This document shows, piece after piece, positions 43,728 to 52,693 of a stretch of 64,000 bases of DNA. Under the pieces are notes generated by a model. That model saw only the letters and a program-made list of their open reading frames with translations. It was not told the origin of the DNA and made no database searches. The stretch is from positions 1 to 64,000 of the forward strand of contig DATCFY010000011.1 in assembly GCA_036509255.1 (NCBI GenBank), read 5' to 3'. The translations under genes and the position numbers were made by a program. This DNA is from RYN-230 sp036509255 (GTDB lineage: Bacteria; Actinomycetota; Actinomycetes; Streptosporangiales; Streptosporangiaceae). The first letter of the stretch is position 1, and each line of letters starts with the position of its first letter.

Positions 43728-45338
43728 ATGACCGCTGAGCCGGACCTGATCAGCCTGCTGTATCACGCGGACTGGAGGCAGCTCAGCCTGTCGGCCGAGG
43801 TGAACGACGGGTCGGCGCTGCTGATCGCGCCCGGCCGGCGTTACCGGCTGCAGACCCCGGACTACCTCACGGGCTGCGACGGTGACCGCCCCTGGAAGCT
43901 GTGCCAGGACGATGCCGAAGACGAGGACGAGGGGACGGTGCGCTGGTTCAGCGGGCCCGAGCCGCCGCTGCGCTCGTTGCTCTGCCCCGCCTGGCTGCTG
44001 AAGAGCTCCCGCCTGGAGGTGACCGGGCACGTGAGCGTACTCGGGCGCGACGCCTTGCAGGTGGTGGCCACCAGGGAGCAGGGTCTGCGGGGCACGAAGG
44101 GACCGGATCGGTTCCGGGTCGGCCGGACTGAGGCCCTCGTGGACGCCGAGCTTGGCATCCTGCTGCGCCTCGCCCGGACCGACGGCACGGAGGAGGACGG
44201 CGGCGCGGGACACGGCAGCGCGGGAGACAGCGGCGAGCGATCCGGAGTCATTGAGCTGGTCAGCTTGGATCTCAGCCCGGTCATCGACCCGGCCCAGTTC
44301 GCCCCGCCACCGGGATGCCTGATCGGGGAAAGCCTCGGGGAGAGCCTCGGTGGAGGCGGTCTGCCCGGGCAGACCGTGAAGACCATTGCGGGGCTGGCCG
44401 CGGGTGCCCTCGGCGCGTGGATCAGGTACTCGCCGTCCGGTCATCGCCAGCCCCCGGACATCACCGAGGCGGCGATCCCGCCCGAGGATCCGGCGCCCGA
44501 GCCATCACCCGACGGCTGGCCGTCCGGGCCGCAGGTCAGCGACGAGATCCTGCATCTGCTCCACGGCAGCGGCGCCGCCCGCCTGCCCGGCGGCGGGGCC
44601 ACCGGGTTCGCGGCCACCAGGCACGTGTGGCTCGACATCGGCGCGATGCTGTCCCGGATCCCGCCAGCCGCGCGCCGGGCCGGCTTCGGCGGCCTCGGCC
44701 TGCTGGCTGACTCGATAGCCGAACAGCCGTCCGCCTCCCATCTGGTGTCCGCGGTCCGGATCTGGGGCCCGGGCCAGTACCAGGTCGACTTCCGCTCCAA
44801 GCCGCGCGACGGCGCGACCAGGATCGTGTGCGACGGGCAGCGCCGCTGGCGGGTCTACCGTGACAAGGTCACCGTCGGCCCGGCGGAGCCGGCGCCAGGC
44901 AACCTGGGGTATCTCACGGACCCGTCCTGGCTGCTGGAATGCCGGCTGTCCGGCGGCGAGCAGGTCACGGCCGGTGACCGCCCGGCGTTCCGCATCAATG
45001 TCGCCCGTGGGGATGCGCAGTGGTCGGTCCCGCTGATGTTCCCCGCAACGGTGGCGGTCGTGGACGCCGAACTCGGTGTCCTGCTGCGCCTGACCTCCTA
45101 CCTGGGCGGGAAGCCCGTGCAGCGGGACGGGCTCCAGGACATCACGCTCGAGCCTGGTGGTTTCCGGGCCGACATCCCATCCGATTTGCCGGTCTCCGAA
45201 GAGGACCGCCCTTCGGAGCGGGCCGGCCGCAACTCGGTCAACATCCCGCTGACGGTCGCTCGCGTCGTCGCACAGCAGGCCGCCACCGGAGCGGCCCAGG
45301 CCGCCCGGAACATCCTCCGGCGCTTCGACAGTCGCTGA
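43728..45338 (+). CDS. Internally duplicated protein of unknown function
   Basis: 536 residues. The two halves look related: DRPWKL...PAWLLKSSRLEVTG...VDAELGILLRLART in the first, and QRRWRV...PSWLLECRLSGGEQ...VDAELGVLLRLTSY in the second, so the gene arose by duplication. The beta-rich pattern resembles the LolA-like fold of actinobacterial proteins that bind lipids, but no signal peptide is present and the acidic insert DDAEDEDEG is unusual. GGGAG precedes the ATG. It follows two ECF sigma genes and could be a target or partner; that is inference. Confidence 0.6.
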   Translation: MTAEPDLISLLYHADWRQLSLSAEVNDGSALLIAPGRRYRLQTPDYLTGCDGDRPWKLCQDDAEDEDEGTVRWFSGPEPPLRSLLCPAWLLKSSRLEVTGHVSVLGRDALQVVATREQGLRGTKGPDRFRVGRTEALVDAELGILLRLARTDGTEEDGGAGHGSAGDSGERSGVIELVSLDLSPVIDPAQFAPPPGCLIGESLGESLGGGGLPGQTVKTIAGLAAGALGAWIRYSPSGHRQPPDITEAAIPPEDPAPEPSPDGWPSGPQVSDEILHLLHGSGAARLPGGGATGFAATRHVWLDIGAMLSRIPPAARRAGFGGLGLLADSIAEQPSASHLVSAVRIWGPGQYQVDFRSKPRDGATRIVCDGQRRWRVYRDKVTVGPAEPAPGNLGYLTDPSWLLECRLSGGEQVTAGDRPAFRINVARGDAQWSVPLMFPATVAVVDAELGVLLRLTSYLGGKPVQRDGLQDITLEPGGFRADIPSDLPVSEEDRPSERAGRNSVNIPLTVARVVAQQAATGAAQAARNILRRFDSR

Positions 45339-45397
45339 CCGCCGCCCGGCCGCCGCCCCGGGCCGCGCCTCGCGACCGTCGCGCCCGGCAGGCCGCC

Positions 45398-46435
45398 TCA
45401 GGAGACGGTGGGGACGCCAGCGTCGGCGCGGAGCAGGGCGGCGGCCATCCGCAGCGAGACGAGCTTGCCGAACGCCGCGTCCCGCGGAAGGTACTTCATG
45501 CCGCAGTCCGGGGCGAGCACGATCCGCTCCGCGGGCACGTACTTCAGCGCCCGGCGCGCCCGGGCGACGATCTCGGCCGGGTTCTCCACGGTCTCGTCAC
45601 CCAGGTTGAGGACGCCCAGGATGATCGTCTTGCCGTCCAGGTGGGTGAGGATCTCGCAGTCCAGCCCCGACTGCGCGGTCTCGATCGAGACCTGGTCACA
45701 GACACAGTCGGCCAGTTCGGGCAGGAACGAGTAACCGGACGGCCGCTCGTGGATGATCGCGGCGTAGCCGAAGCACAGGTGCACGGCGGTCGTCCCGGTG
45801 ATGCCTTCCAGGGCCCGGTTGATCACCCGCACGCCGTACTTGCGGGCCTCGTCCGGGCGGGCCTGCAAGTAGGGCTCGTCGAGCTGGACGATGTCCGCAC
45901 CCGCATTGAACAGGTCCGCGACTTCCTCGTTGACCGCCTCGGCGTAGCCGAGGGCGAGGTCCTCGGTGCTGGTGTAGTAGTCGTTCTGGGCCTGCTGGGC
46001 CATCGTGAACGGCCCTGGCACGGTGATCTTCACGGTCCGGCGGGTGACGGTGCGCAGGAACTCCACGTCTCCCACCTCGACCGGGTGGCGGCGGCGTATC
46101 GGGCCGGTCACCCGGGGTACCGGGTTCGGCTCGCCGCTGCGGTCCAGCGCGGTTCCGGGGTTGTCGATGTCCACCCCGTCCAGGGCCGTCGCGAACCGGT
46201 TTGAGTAGCTCTCCCGGCGGATTTCCCCGTCGGTGATGATGTCCAGGCCGGCTCTTTCCTGGTCCCGGACAGCCAGTTCGGTCGCGTCCCGCTGGGCCTG
46301 CTCCAGGTACTCCGGGGCGACCCGCCACAGTTCGGTCGCACGGACCCGGGGTGGGAACCGGCCGCGCAGCCGCGCGCGGTCGATGAGCCAGTCGGGCTGG
46401 GGGTAACTGCCGACCAGGGAGGTGGGGAAGAGCAT
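45398..46435 (-). CDS. MetE core (C-terminal domain) family methyltransferase
   Basis: A 345-residue cobalamin-independent methionine synthase-like protein that consists of the catalytic barrel only. Zinc ligands are visible as HLCFG and PDCGMK; the N-terminal folate-binding duplicate domain of full MetE is missing. TSLVGSYPQP, DGEIRRESYSN, GPFTMAQQA and IVQLDEPYL match the family. Short MetE-core proteins may use other methyl donors (in archaea, methylcobalamin) or act on other thiols. It is downstream of the IspH-like gene on the same strand. Confidence 0.82.
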   Translation of the reverse strand: MLFPTSLVGSYPQPDWLIDRARLRGRFPPRVRATELWRVAPEYLEQAQRDATELAVRDQERAGLDIITDGEIRRESYSNRFATALDGVDIDNPGTALDRSGEPNPVPRVTGPIRRRHPVEVGDVEFLRTVTRRTVKITVPGPFTMAQQAQNDYYTSTEDLALGYAEAVNEEVADLFNAGADIVQLDEPYLQARPDEARKYGVRVINRALEGITGTTAVHLCFGYAAIIHERPSGYSFLPELADCVCDQVSIETAQSGLDCEILTHLDGKTIILGVLNLGDETVENPAEIVARARRALKYVPAERIVLAPDCGMKYLPRDAAFGKLVSLRMAAALLRADAGVPTVS

Positions 46436-46460
46436 GACAGCCAGAATGTCAGATTGATCG

Positions 46461-46525
46461 CCACCGCGCAGCCCCCGCCCACTGCGCAGCCCTGCTACCG
46501 CGCAGCCCCGCCACCGCGCAGCCCG
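46461..46525. repeat. Four tandem ~16-bp GCGCAGCCC repeats
   Basis: Units of about 16-17 bp sharing the core RCYGCGCAGCCC start at 46461, 46478, 46495 and 46511. They fill the gap between the IspH-like and MetE-like genes and encode the last Gly/Ala residues and the stop of the IspH-like gene. Confidence 0.75.
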
Positions 46526-47793
46526 CCGAGGTCCCGGCGCGGGATGATCTCGGGCTGGCCCGCGACCTCGGTGCTGACCAGCCGCCTGGTTACGCTCAGC
46601 GGCCCGAGCCCGGACAGCGCCTCGGTCACCCGCGCGGCCAGCCCGGGGGCGGCGGCGGTGGACTCGGCCAGCCCGACGGCCGAGACGCCGGCCAGCCAGG
46701 ACGGGACGATCTCGGTGACGTCCGCGATCACGTTGGCCTTGGCCCGGTTCGACCGGGCCAGCGCGGTCAGGTGCCGGGTGTCCGGGTCGTCCTCGTTGCC
46801 CAGCACCAGGACCAGGTCACTGGAGGTGGCTACGGTCCGCACGGTCTCGGCCCGGTCGGACGCCGCGTAGCAGAACCCGTCCGGGTCCGGGCCGCGCAAG
46901 GCGGGGAACCGGGACCGCAGGGCCGCGGTCGCGATTGGGGTGTCCTCAACCGGGACACCGGGCACCAGGACGTAGGAGACCCGCCGCGGGTCCGCGACCT
47001 GGACCGCGCCCGCTCCGACCCGGGTCTCGGCCAGGATGGCGTGATCCGGGGCCTCGCCCAGGATCGCGGGCAGCACCGCGAGGCCCGACTGCCCAATGAG
47101 GACCACCTGATCACCACGCTCCGCGAACCGGCGGGCCTCAGCCTGCACCCCGGCCACCAGGGGGCAGGTCGCGTCGATCACGTCCAGGCCACGCTCGGCT
47201 GCCTCAGCGCGCATCCTGGAGGCGACGCCGTGTGCGGGGATCAGCACCGTGGCGCCGGCGGGTATGTCATCCAGCGAACGGGCGAAGACCGCGCCGTTCT
47301 TTTCCAGGTCCGCGCAGGCTTGCGGGCTCGCCATAAGCTGCCCGCACACGTAGACCGGGCCCCAGGCCAGCGCCTGCCGGGTCGCCTCGAGGGCCCGCCG
47401 TGCGCCCGGGCACCACGGGCTGACCGCGCTGAGCAGGCGCCTGGTCCCGCCGACCGCGGCCCATTCCTCGACCGCGCTGCGAGCCGCGGCCATCGCCACG
47501 CCGTCCACGCTGCTGGCCGCGGCGCCGATCGCGGTGGCCGTGCCGTCGTTATGCAAGACGGTGGTGACGAACAGGGCCGCGCCGTCATCCGTCTGGGACG
47601 CGTCGCCTGACCGCGGCACTGGCGCGTACCGCACCCGCACCCCCCGGCGGTACAGCAGCCCGCCGACCAGGGGTGCGGCCGGGCAGGTGAGCCGGCCGTG
47701 CGCCGGGTCGCCGATCTCGGTGGCGACCAGCACCTCGCCCGGGGCCACCACCGTTCCGGGCGCCAGGCATTCGCGTGCACTCGATCGGATCAT
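46495..47793 (-). CDS. Divergent IspH-like iron-sulfur protein lacking canonical active-site residues
   Basis: About 432 residues: an N-terminal extension of about 120 and an IspH (HMBPP reductase)-like body. The three cluster cysteines are kept: C128 (WCPGARRAL), C210 (DATCPLV) and C308 (DGFCYA), as is AHGV near 188. Compared with E. coli IspH, however, the substrate residues are changed: VVHN becomes MAS, the GHPEVEG segment becomes QSGLAVLP, the TTLS region becomes VPGV, and SxNSSNS becomes NEDDPDT. Normal HMBPP reduction is therefore unlikely. A new [4Fe-4S] reductase activity is possible. The ATG at 47793 has GGGGG upstream; the frame is open to 47853. Confidence 0.8.
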   Translation of the reverse strand: MIRSSARECLAPGTVVAPGEVLVATEIGDPAHGRLTCPAAPLVGGLLYRRGVRVRYAPVPRSGDASQTDDGAALFVTTVLHNDGTATAIGAAASSVDGVAMAAARSAVEEWAAVGGTRRLLSAVSPWCPGARRALEATRQALAWGPVYVCGQLMASPQACADLEKNGAVFARSLDDIPAGATVLIPAHGVASRMRAEAAERGLDVIDATCPLVAGVQAEARRFAERGDQVVLIGQSGLAVLPAILGEAPDHAILAETRVGAGAVQVADPRRVSYVLVPGVPVEDTPIATAALRSRFPALRGPDPDGFCYAASDRAETVRTVATSSDLVLVLGNEDDPDTRHLTALARSNRAKANVIADVTEIVPSWLAGVSAVGLAESTAAAPGLAARVTEALSGLGPLSVTRRLVSTEVAGQPEIIPRRDLGGLRGGGAAR

Positions 47794-48218
47794 GGACGCG
47801 CATCCCCCTGGTGTCCCCGCGTGGCGGCCTGCTCGGCGATGGCCGACCCGCATCTGCTGGCCCGCCAGCGATGGCCGGCCACCCCGATGATGCGGCCCGC
47901 CGGGCCGTAGCGTCCGCTGTCGTCCCCGTTTCCTCGCGGATCAGTCTAGTGATGCCGAAGCCGCAGCGTGTGTACCTGGTCACGCGTCGTGTCGGACATG
48001 GCGCATAGGGTAGAAGAGGCTATACGCTACTATCTCAATCGGAATTAAATGATTTAGTGCTCAGGGGAATTGAGCCTGCCGGGGCCGGGACGACCAGATG
48101 CGAGGTTTGCCCGTTCAGTACCGTCGGCACCGGGGGAGTACAGAAGATGAGCATGGCCCCTCGGGGTACCAAAACGCCGTACGGACCCGGGGTGCACCAA
48201 TCAGAGAGGACTGGCGCC
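47794..48218. other. 425-bp divergent intergenic region
   Basis: No gene is supported. It contains an unusually AT-rich stretch (about 48005-48060, with GCTATACGCTACTATC and GGAATTAAATGATTTAG) that probably holds promoters for the divergent IspH-like and carbonic anhydrase genes. A small hairpin, GCTCA-N7-TGAGC, lies near 48059-48075. Confidence 0.4.
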
Positions 48219-48707
48219 ATGACCGTTACCGATGAGCTGCTGGCTAATAACGAACGCTACGCGGAGTCTTTCCCGGGCCAGCTGCCGCTCCCGCCCTCGA
48301 AGCAGCTAGCCGTGGTGGCCTGTATGGACGCGCGGCTGAACGTCTATGACATTCTCGGCCTCCACGACGGGGAGGCGCACGTGATCCGCAACGCGGGCGG
48401 GGTGGTCACCGACGACGAGATCCGCTCGCTCACGATCAGCCAGCGGCTGCTCGGCACCCAGGAGATCATCCTGATCCACCACACCGACTGCGGGATGCTG
48501 ACCTTCACCGACGACGACTTCAAGGCCAGCATCCTGAAGGACACCGGCATCAAGCCCGAGTGGGCCGCGGAGGCCTTCCCCGAACTCGATGAGGATGTCC
48601 GTCAGTCCATCGGCCGGATCAAGGCCAGCCCGTTCATCCCGCATAAAGAGTCAATCCGTGGCTTCGTCTTCGACGTGGCCACCGGCAAGCTCCGCGAAGT
48701 CTCCTAG
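48219..48707 (+). CDS. Beta-class carbonic anhydrase
   Basis: A 162-residue zinc enzyme interconverting CO2 and bicarbonate. Zinc ligands and catalytic dyad are evident: CMDARL (C about 35, D and R), then HHTDCGML (H about 88, C about 91). VIRNAGGVVTDD and SLTISQRLLGT are typical. Length and sequence closely follow the small mycobacterial beta-CA represented by Rv1284. The ATG at 48219 with GAGAGGA upstream is preferred; the open frame extends 54 codons further without family similarity. Confidence 0.92.
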   Translation: MTVTDELLANNERYAESFPGQLPLPPSKQLAVVACMDARLNVYDILGLHDGEAHVIRNAGGVVTDDEIRSLTISQRLLGTQEIILIHHTDCGMLTFTDDDFKASILKDTGIKPEWAAEAFPELDEDVRQSIGRIKASPFIPHKESIRGFVFDVATGKLREVS

Positions 48708-48763
48708 CTCCCGGCACGACCGCAGCGGCCGGATCAGCGGCCGACGGGATGGCGGCAGCAGGG

Positions 48764-49690
48764 TCAGGAGTCCGAGGAGTCGGCCCGGCCCTGCTGCTCC
48801 GCCAGGAACTGCTCGAACTGGGCGCCGATCTCATCGGCCGACGGCAGCTGTTCCGAGCCTTCCAGCAGGCCACCGCGCTCGGCTCCCTCAGCGAACGCGT
48901 CGTACTGCCGCTCCAAGGCCTGCACGACCTCCATGATTTCCTCGGAGCCCTCGACCTGCCGCCGGATCTCCTCGTCTGTCTCGCTGGCCGCGTCGCGGAG
49001 CGCCTGGTCGGGCAGCTGCAGCCCGGTCGCGCGGGATACCGACTCGAGCAGCGTGATCGCGGCCGTCGGGTACGCGGCCTGCGCCAGATAGTGCGGGACG
49101 TGCACGGCGAAGCCGACGGCCGCGCGGTCTTCCTCGCCCATGCGCATCTCCAGCAGTGCCGCCACGCTGCCCGGGACCTGGAGCCGGTCCACCAGCGGCG
49201 GGTACCCCGTGGTCAGGCCGGACGTGGTGGCGTGGGCGGTCACGCCCAGCGGGCGGGTGTGCGGCGCGCCCATCGGGATGCCGTGGAACCCGACCGCCAG
49301 CCGGACCCCCATCCGCGCGGCCACGTCCCGGACCGCCTGGGTGAAGTTCTCCCATTCGTGATCCGGTTCCGGGCCGGTGAGCAGCAGAAACTGGCTCCCG
49401 GCGGTGTCCGTGAGCAGGTGCATGGCCAGCTCGGGCGCTTCGTACGATTCCCAGTGGTCCCGCGAGAAAATCATCGGCGGCCGCCGGGACCGGTAGTCGA
49501 TCAGCCGGTCCACGTCGAACCGGGCGACCTCCTGGTGCTCCAGCGTGCCCAGCAAATGGGCAAACAGCAGTTTGCCCGCCGCCCCGGCGTCGATGAACCC
49601 GTCGAGGTAGTGCAGCATCACTGCCCCGTCCAGTACCGGCGCGTCAGGGCTGACCTCGTAGAGGTCTCCCGGATCTCGCACCACGCTCAC
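48764..49690 (-). CDS. PAC2 family protein
   Basis: A 308-residue actinobacterial protein with the PAC2 (proteasome-assembly-chaperone-2) fold: VMLHYLDGFIDAGAAGKLLFAHLL at the N-terminus, FDVDRLIDYRSRRPPM, FLLLTGPEPDHEWENF, GIPMGAPHTRP and YLAQAAYPTAAITLL. The acidic C-terminal helix region (about 250-308) looks coiled-coil-like. Many actinobacteria encode such proteins, but the role is not settled; proteasome-related functions are suspected. Start is GTG at 49690. Confidence 0.85.
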   Translation of the reverse strand: MSVVRDPGDLYEVSPDAPVLDGAVMLHYLDGFIDAGAAGKLLFAHLLGTLEHQEVARFDVDRLIDYRSRRPPMIFSRDHWESYEAPELAMHLLTDTAGSQFLLLTGPEPDHEWENFTQAVRDVAARMGVRLAVGFHGIPMGAPHTRPLGVTAHATTSGLTTGYPPLVDRLQVPGSVAALLEMRMGEEDRAAVGFAVHVPHYLAQAAYPTAAITLLESVSRATGLQLPDQALRDAASETDEEIRRQVEGSEEIMEVVQALERQYDAFAEGAERGGLLEGSEQLPSADEIGAQFEQFLAEQQGRADSSDS

Positions 49691-49880
49691 TGCCCTTCCA
49701 GGGTGTCAGTCAGTCTGCCCGCTACCTGTCCCAACCACGAACGGCTGGTCATCCATCCCGTCAAAGGCGATCTTTGCCTTCCACGCTACCGCCTGGCGGC
49801 CTCGGCATAGCGGTTCATACCCGGCCCTGCCCCAGGGTGCGGGCCACCTGGGTACCCGGGACCGGCCGTCAGCGCCCCGG

Positions 49881-50750
49881 TCAGTCGCCGTCGGCCTCCG
49901 CCGAGCCGGTCAGCCGGAGCTTACGCTGCGCGCGCTGGTAGAAGGTGGTCTCGCCGAGCCTGACGACCTGCGCTGCGTCGGGCAGCGTGGTCACGACCAC
50001 GGTGTCGCCCGGGTGCAGGTACCCCTCAACGTTGCCGTCCGCTTCCAGGGCCAGCTCACCACTGCGCGGCAGCACGGTCAGCGTGAGTTTCTCGGCGGCG
50101 GCCAGGAACAGGGCCCGGTTGAACGCCGAGTGCGGCGCAGCCGGGGTGACCAGCAGCCCCTCGGCGTTCGGCGACACGATGGGGCCGCCCGCGGAGAAGT
50201 TGTAGGCGGTGGATCCGGTGGGCGTGGCCACGATCACCGCGTCGGCCGCGTAGCGGACGAACGGGTGCGCTTCTACCGTCAGCTCCACTATCGCCGAGCC
50301 GCCGCGGCCCGGGATACGGGCCAGGTCCACGTCGTTGAACGCCACGGTCTGCCGGCCCAGGAATTCCGCCCGGACCGCGGACCGGGTCTCCACCGTGAAC
50401 CGGTGCTCGTCGATGGCGCACAGGGCCTCGCCCATCTCCGGGGGGTCGATTTCGGCCAGGAAGCCGAGTTTTCCCACGTTGACCCCGAGCACCGGCGTCG
50501 GGTTGCCGCAGACGATCCGCAGCGCCCGCAGCATGGTCCCGTCACCGCCCAGGCTCACCACGAGATCGGCGCGCCGGGCCAGCTCCGGGCCGGTGACCGC
50601 CTCAACACGACTGGGGATCCTGCTGACCTCGGCCTCCAGTGCGAGCACCGCCACTGTGCGCTCGCTGGCCCAGGCCAGCAGCGTGAACAAGGCCGAGTTG
50701 CAGTCCCGCGCCGGATGCAGCACCAGTCCCACCGTTTTGACCAAGCCCAC
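49881..50750 (-). CDS. nadK: NAD kinase
   Basis: A 289-residue enzyme phosphorylating NAD to NADP. The GGDGTMLRAL motif is at about 69-78, followed by GVNVGKLGFLAEI, FNDVDLARIPG and ATPTGSTAYNFSAGGPIV, all family hallmarks. GTG start at 50750 has a perfect AGGAGG 7-8 nt upstream. It lies 12 bp downstream of nhaA on the same strand, so the two are one transcription unit. In many actinobacteria nadK is instead near recN, so this context is unusual, or this is a second copy. Confidence 0.93.
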   Translation of the reverse strand: MGLVKTVGLVLHPARDCNSALFTLLAWASERTVAVLALEAEVSRIPSRVEAVTGPELARRADLVVSLGGDGTMLRALRIVCGNPTPVLGVNVGKLGFLAEIDPPEMGEALCAIDEHRFTVETRSAVRAEFLGRQTVAFNDVDLARIPGRGGSAIVELTVEAHPFVRYAADAVIVATPTGSTAYNFSAGGPIVSPNAEGLLVTPAAPHSAFNRALFLAAAEKLTLTVLPRSGELALEADGNVEGYLHPGDTVVVTTLPDAAQVVRLGETTFYQRAQRKLRLTGSAEADGD

Positions 50751-50762
50751 GGGCCGGCCTCC

Positions 50763-52652
50763 TCAGGTCGTGATCAGGCTGCGTACCCGGGCGGCGCGGA
50801 CCGCGTCGGACAGCGTGCCGATGTCGTAGGCGCCGTAGTGGCGTTTGCCGTTGATGAAGAACGTGGGCGTGCCGGACACCGCGGACAGGTCCGCGGAATC
50901 CACGTCCTCGGCTACCCGCGCCGCGCCCGCGTGCTTGCGCAGGTCCTCGGTAAACCGGGCGGTGTTGAGACCGAGGTCGGCGGCGTACTGGATCAGGTCC
51001 CGCGCGGTGAGGGCGCCCTGATGCTCCATCAGCAGGTCGTGCATGTCCCAGAACTTCCCCTGCCGGGCGGCCGCCTCGGCGCCTTCCGAGGCCAGCTGGG
51101 CGTGCGGGTGCACGTCGTTCAGCGGCAGGTGCCGGAACACGTACCGGACGTCGCCGAAGTCGGCCAGCAGTTCCCGGACCATCGGCTCGGCCTGCCCGCA
51201 GTACGGGCACTCGAAGTCGCCGTACTCCACCACGGTGACCGGGGCCTGCTCCGGCCCGCGGATATGATCGCGGGCCGGCTCGACCGGGACGGCCAGGTCG
51301 GTGATGGTCGTGGAGGTGCCGAGCAGGGCGCGTATCTTCAGCCGCTTGGGCAGCAGCCGGGTGACCCGGAAGACCGTCCAGGTGAGCACGGACGCGCAGA
51401 AGGCCGCGGACAGGATCCCCAGCTTCGCCTCGGCCAGCAGGGTGCCGTGGAAGGCGAGCGAGGCGATGAGCAGCGCGACCGTGAACCCGATCCCCGCTAT
51501 CGCGCCCGCGCCCATGACGGCCGCCCAGCCCACTGGCGGCTGGATCCGGCCCCGGCTGAGCCGGGTGACGAGCCAGGCGGCCGCGGTGGTGCCCACCGGC
51601 TTGCCCACCACGTAACCGATCAGGATGCCCAGCGTGACCGGGGAGGTGTAGGCCCGGGAGAGCAGGCCTCCGCTCACCATAACCCCGGCGTTGGCCAGGG
51701 CGAACAGCGGCACGATGAGATAGCTGGACCAGGGGTGGTACAGCTGCTGGAGCCGCTCGTTGGGGGAGAGGGCCAGGGTGACGCCGTCGCGGGCCTCACG
51801 GGCCAGCTGAGGGGTGGGCTGCTCGCGGAACAGCCGGAACAGATCGCTGGCCCGCTCCAGGTCACCGCGCGCCGTGGGGTGGGCATAGGTGAGCAGGCCC
51901 ATGATCAGCCCGACCACCACCGGGTCCACGCCGGACTTGAAGAACGCCACCCAGGCCGCCGCCCCGAGCAGGAAGTAGGCCGGCCCGAAGCGCACGCCCG
52001 CGGCCCGGATGGCGGCCACCGCGGCCAGGATGCCCACCCCCGCCAGCAGCGCGGGCACCTCCAGATGCGCACTGTAAAAAATAGCAATAACGGCCAGTCC
52101 GACCAGATCATCCACCACAGAGAAGGTGAGCAGGTAGGTGCGGACCCGGTCCGGCAGCCAGGAGCCGACCAGGGCCAGCATGCCGAGCGCGAACGCGGTG
52201 TCGGTGGACATGGAGGCGCCCCAGCCACGGGCACCCGGGCCGCCCGCGTTGGCCGCCAGGTAGATGGCCACCGGGACGATCATCCCGCCCAGGCCGACCA
52301 CCAGCGGGAGGGTCAGCCGCCGCCGCTCGCGCAGCTCTCCCATGTCGAACTCGCGCCGGGCCTCCAGGCCGACGACCAGGAAGAAGAACGTCATCAGGCC
52401 GGAGTTCACCCAGCCGTGCAGATCCTGGGACAGGCCCGTGCCGCCGATGGTTACCGACAGCCGCGTGGACCAGAGCGAGGCGTAGGACCCTGCCGCGGCG
52501 TTCGCCCAGACCAGCGCGGCCACCGTCGCGGCCAGCAGGATCGCGGCGCTCCCGGTCTCCGTGCGCAGGAACTGGCGCAGCGGGGTCTCCAGGTTCCGCG
52601 CCCACGCGGTCCGCCCCGACAGGAGGGAAGGGGCCGGCTGGGATTCGGTCAT
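50763..52652 (-). CDS. nhaA: NhaA-type Na+/H+ antiporter fused to a thioredoxin-like (DsbA) domain
   Basis: A 629-residue fusion. Residues about 25-420 form an NhaA antiporter with roughly twelve helices; the ion-binding aspartates appear in LTFSVVDDLVGLAVIAIFYS, and SMSTDTAFALGML and GIGFTVALLIASLAF are conserved. Residues about 450-629 form a DsbA/thioredoxin-like domain with CPYC in YGDFECPYCGQ and the cis-proline in SGTPTFFINGKRHYG. Such fusions occur in actinobacteria; a redox or folding link to the antiporter is unproven. It precedes nadK. Confidence 0.92.
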   Translation of the reverse strand: MTESQPAPSLLSGRTAWARNLETPLRQFLRTETGSAAILLAATVAALVWANAAAGSYASLWSTRLSVTIGGTGLSQDLHGWVNSGLMTFFFLVVGLEARREFDMGELRERRRLTLPLVVGLGGMIVPVAIYLAANAGGPGARGWGASMSTDTAFALGMLALVGSWLPDRVRTYLLTFSVVDDLVGLAVIAIFYSAHLEVPALLAGVGILAAVAAIRAAGVRFGPAYFLLGAAAWVAFFKSGVDPVVVGLIMGLLTYAHPTARGDLERASDLFRLFREQPTPQLAREARDGVTLALSPNERLQQLYHPWSSYLIVPLFALANAGVMVSGGLLSRAYTSPVTLGILIGYVVGKPVGTTAAAWLVTRLSRGRIQPPVGWAAVMGAGAIAGIGFTVALLIASLAFHGTLLAEAKLGILSAAFCASVLTWTVFRVTRLLPKRLKIRALLGTSTTITDLAVPVEPARDHIRGPEQAPVTVVEYGDFECPYCGQAEPMVRELLADFGDVRYVFRHLPLNDVHPHAQLASEGAEAAARQGKFWDMHDLLMEHQGALTARDLIQYAADLGLNTARFTEDLRKHAGAARVAEDVDSADLSAVSGTPTFFINGKRHYGAYDIGTLSDAVRAARVRSLITT

Positions 52653-52693
52653 GCCGGAATTCTCCCAGGCCTCAGGCGATGGTCGCGCGCGGC

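Noticed and set aside
46495..47793. Canonical HMBPP reductase (ispH)
   Set aside because: Only the cluster cysteines and the AHGV segment are conserved; most substrate-binding and proton-donating residues differ.
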